DNA from: Acidocella sp. 20-57-95 | Lineage (GTDB): Bacteria; Pseudomonadota; Alphaproteobacteria; Acetobacterales; Acetobacteraceae | Assembly (NCBI GenBank): GCA_002255575.1 | Contig: NCAT01000002.1 | Span: forward strand, 124,001-188,000 | Direction: 5' to 3' | Length of the DNA stretch: 64,000 bases | Shown here: positions 61,997 to 64,000 of the stretch, piece by piece | Layout: each line of letters begins with the position of its first letter | Position numbering within the stretch: position 1 is the stretch's first letter | Translations under genes and position numbers: made by a program | The notes under the pieces: generated by a model | Told to the model about the DNA's origin: nothing | The model's database searches: none | The model's input: only the letters and a program-made list of their open reading frames with translations

Positions 61997-62656
61997 GTGC
62001 ACCGCCTGATGGGCGGCTTTGTGCAGGACCATATGGTTGTGGACCCGGCATTGCAGCATCAGGTGATTGCGCGTGTGATCGCCGCCAGGATTGCTGACCA
62101 GCCAGCGCAGGCGGTGCAATTTCTGGGGCTGGTGGAATTGCCGGATGGGCAGGTGGTACAGCTATTTGCCCGGCATGCGGCGGATGCGGTGCTGATCGAT
62201 GAGGCGGGGCAAGTGGTTCTGGTTACCCGCCGGTTTAGCCCAGGGGCTGGACTGCTGGCAGTGCCGGGTGGGTTTATCGATGAAATCGACGGCGTGGTGG
62301 AAATAGCCGCCGCGGCGGCGGCACGTGAGGCGATGGAGGAGACCGGCATTGACCCGGCATTGCTGCGGCGTGTGGGATGCACCCCAATCGGCCGCCGCGC
62401 CTTCAATCGGCCATTTGACATAAGATGTGCTTGGAACGACCCGCCAGGGACGGTCATTCAAAAAGGTGACCTATTCAGTGTTTCCGCGCAGGCATTTTGC
62501 TTCAGAATTCCCGGTAATTTAAACCATATCCATTTACAGGCAGGGGATGACGCGAAGGCGGTCAGCATCCATGCCATAAATCATCTCACCCCCGAACTCT
62601 TTGCAGTTCCGGATCATTTAACGATGATTCACGCCGCCATGCAGGGCTTGCGGTAG
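61997..62656 (+). CDS. NUDIX hydrolase
   Basis: This 219-aa protein starts with GTG at 61997. The Nudix helix is recognisable as LAVPGGFIDEIDGVVEIAAAAAAREAMEETGI, with the catalytic REAMEETG intact. There are four extra residues between the glycine loop and the RE pair compared with the standard box. Such enzymes hydrolyse nucleoside diphosphates linked to another group, for example ADP-ribose. The substrate is not readable. Confidence 0.82.
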   Translation: MHRLMGGFVQDHMVVDPALQHQVIARVIAARIADQPAQAVQFLGLVELPDGQVVQLFARHAADAVLIDEAGQVVLVTRRFSPGAGLLAVPGGFIDEIDGVVEIAAAAAAREAMEETGIDPALLRRVGCTPIGRRAFNRPFDIRCAWNDPPGTVIQKGDLFSVSAQAFCFRIPGNLNHIHLQAGDDAKAVSIHAINHLTPELFAVPDHLTMIHAAMQGLR

Positions 62657-62835
62657 ACATTTCATTACAATCTTACGAAAACTGCATGTCTTGCTGGATT
62701 TTGCTGGATTTTGATGCCGAACTATGATTTTACGAACGCCTTAAGCGATCCGTCCGATTAACCTTTCCGAAATATTCGAGCCAGCTTGAGAGATCGTCCA
62801 TGCACCTCACTCACGAAAATATCGGCTGAAGTGCA

Positions 62836-63870
62836 ATGAACCAGAGCTTATCGAACCTTCAGGCGCGACTCATTCATTTCGTTGACGTGCATTTTCATGA
62901 GCGCCAATTCATGGTGCGGGGCCGCGGTAAAATGGTTGCCGTTACCGTCACCCAGCGCGAGCAGGTGATCGCCGCTATTGCGGCCGCCGGGTTCTTTGTG
63001 TGGTCAGCCTGTGCCACCATCGGCATGGCGCTCTCCAGTAACGGGCTGGTGCATGCGGCCATGGCCGAACATTCGCTGCATGGCGCCATCCAGCAGGCGC
63101 AAGCGAAGATGCAGTCTCTGGAATCCCAAAGTCAGGCCATGATCGCACAAATGCAGGCCCAAATGGCCCAGATGCAGGCCCAACGTGATGATGCTGTCGC
63201 CCAAGCCAACCAGAAGATTGCGGCGGATCAGGCACAGGTAAAGGCACTGACTCAACAGGTCGAGACCTCGATTGATTCGGTTCAGAACATTATAAAATCC
63301 ACCGGGCTTGACCCTAATCAGCTTGCCGCCTCGCCGCCGGCGCAACCGGTGCCCAAAGACCTTACTGCCAGCGGGCCTGACCACACGCCAGCGGCCTCCG
63401 CGATGGACCAGAAGCGCACCGATTTAATGCAGGATGTCGGTAAGCTGCAGGAACTCAATGCGGTACTGCAACATTTACCGATTGTGGCACCGGTGGCGAA
63501 TGTTGATATTTCCAGCCCGTTCGGTTACCGCCCCAGCCCGTTTACCGGTGCGCGGGAATTTCATGTGGGCATTGATATTCGTGGACCGATCGGGACGCCG
63601 GTCTATGCAACGGCCCCTGGCGTTGTGAGTTTTGCCGGTGTGAGCACGGGTTATGGCTATCTCGTGGAAATCGACCATGGCTACGGCCTGACCACGCGCT
63701 ATTCGCATTTGGATAAAATTCAGGTGAAGGTCGGTGAGGTTATTTCATTGCATCAACAAATTGGTCTGCTTGGCAATACCGGCTGGAGCACCGGGCCGCA
63801 TTTGTTGTACGAGACGCGCTATGAAGGCAAGCCGCTCGATCCGCTGCATTTTATAAAGGTTTATCATTAA
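62836..63870 (+). CDS. M23 (LytM-like) peptidoglycan-peptidase-domain protein, one zinc ligand missing
   Basis: This 344-aa bitopic protein has a cytoplasmic N-terminal tail of about 45 residues, a membrane helix (AIAAAGFFVWSACATIGMAL), a Gln-rich coiled coil (about 82-155) and a C-terminal M23 domain. Zinc ligands His243 and Asp247 (FHVGIDIRG) are present, as are His291 (YSHLDK) and His322. The usual HLH motif is HLL (GPHLLYE), so the third zinc ligand is Leu324. It may be inactive or a regulator. It is coupled to a bactofilin gene (TAATG), like the bactofilin-peptidase pairs known in alphaproteobacteria. Confidence 0.85.
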   Translation: MNQSLSNLQARLIHFVDVHFHERQFMVRGRGKMVAVTVTQREQVIAAIAAAGFFVWSACATIGMALSSNGLVHAAMAEHSLHGAIQQAQAKMQSLESQSQAMIAQMQAQMAQMQAQRDDAVAQANQKIAADQAQVKALTQQVETSIDSVQNIIKSTGLDPNQLAASPPAQPVPKDLTASGPDHTPAASAMDQKRTDLMQDVGKLQELNAVLQHLPIVAPVANVDISSPFGYRPSPFTGAREFHVGIDIRGPIGTPVYATAPGVVSFAGVSTGYGYLVEIDHGYGLTTRYSHLDKIQVKVGEVISLHQQIGLLGNTGWSTGPHLLYETRYEGKPLDPLHFIKVYH

Positions 63871-64000
63871 TGTTTAAGGATAAAAAAACTGCCGCTTCCG
63901 CCGTGACTGTTACTGCGGGCAACACGCCTTTGGTGCCTGATCGCAACAAAAATATCAGCCGCCTGAGCAATGTGCCTTCGATTGTCAGCAACGACATGAC
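63870..64000 (+). CDS. Bactofilin family cytoskeletal protein, N-terminal part (3' end outside window)
   Basis: Forty-three codons are visible before the window ends. A charged, disordered start (MFKDKKTAASAVTVTAG) leads into RLSNVPSIVSNDM, the characteristic entry to the bactofilin beta-helix (PS.IS.DM). Bactofilins polymerise without nucleotide and position cell-wall enzymes. The start overlaps the stop of the M23 gene. The call rests on a short stretch plus the neighbour. Confidence 0.75.
   Translation, partial: MFKDKKTAASAVTVTAGNTPLVPDRNKNISRLSNVPSIVSNDM

Overview
The window reads as chromosomal DNA of an alphaproteobacterium. It probably belongs to the Acetobacteraceae or a related Rhodospirillales lineage with a chemolithotrophic, sulfur-oxidising side. 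The evidence is the gene orders ileS-lspA-DUF3035 and argH-small lipoprotein-lysA, the long (about 490 aa) isocitrate dehydrogenase, a DUF4175 protein, plant-type glutamate-cysteine ligase, and a complete Sox system with a high-potential iron-sulfur protein (HiPIP). The family-level placement is inference. No rRNA, tRNA, CRISPR array, prophage or intact insertion sequence was seen.

Layout. 1-6.7 kb: the 3' part of the error-prone polymerase gene dnaE2, a secreted YncE-like/phosphatase gene broken by a 10-bp tandem duplication, a flavin amine oxidase and a DUF938 methyltransferase. 6.8-26.7 kb: a sulfur-oxidation island. A minus-strand operon of nine tightly packed genes (13.9 down to 6.8 kb) encodes a persulfide-dioxygenase-like metallo-beta-lactamase protein, two half-size YeeE/YedE transporters, a DUF2892 protein, a rhodanese-like/DUF442 domain fused to a type II sulfide:quinone oxidoreductase, a TauE/SafE exporter and a cyanide-insensitive-type bd quinol oxidase with a tiny third subunit. 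Divergent from it are a peroxiredoxin and an ArsR/BigR-type repressor. A plus-strand operon (15.9-23.5 kb) then runs arsR, dsbA-like, soxCDXYZA, soxK, soxB and a secreted DsrE-family gene. A second secreted DsrE-family gene lies divergent upstream of it, and a HiPIP gene converges on its end. An orphan xanthine dehydrogenase/CO dehydrogenase-type large subunit closes the island.

26.8-40.9 kb: mostly housekeeping and metabolic genes (tadA, a class I amidotransferase, an RsuA-family pseudouridine synthase, rsmD, an amidase, a small DMT transporter, a GST, a Tat-exported phosphatase, an aldehyde dehydrogenase, cbpA-cbpM, a methyltransferase, a cytochrome c, coq7, dsbB, hslVU). Palindromic intergenic repeats are dispersed among them. 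40.9-64 kb: a TlpA-like thioredoxin, argH, a 42-aa lipoprotein gene, lysA, DUF4175, DUF2125, ribF, ileS, lspA, DUF3035, ubiA, rsmE, gshA, a lipoprotein hydrolase, a CHCC zinc finger, polA, the isocitrate dehydrogenase, a small membrane protein, a NUDIX hydrolase, and an M23 peptidase-like protein followed by the start of a bactofilin gene.

How the island may work (inference). Sulfide or persulfide is oxidised at the inner membrane by the fusion SQR and the MBL protein, sulfite leaves through TauE/SafE, and electrons pass through quinol to the bd-type oxidase encoded in the same operon. Thiosulfate is oxidised in the periplasm by SoxXA-YZ-B-CD, whose electrons may pass to the HiPIP. The two secreted DsrE-like proteins are candidate periplasmic sulfur carriers linking the branches. 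Other notable points are a PolA whose proofreading residues are largely replaced, a palindromic repeat translated in frame inside ileS, and an M23 protein lacking one zinc ligand next to a bactofilin.
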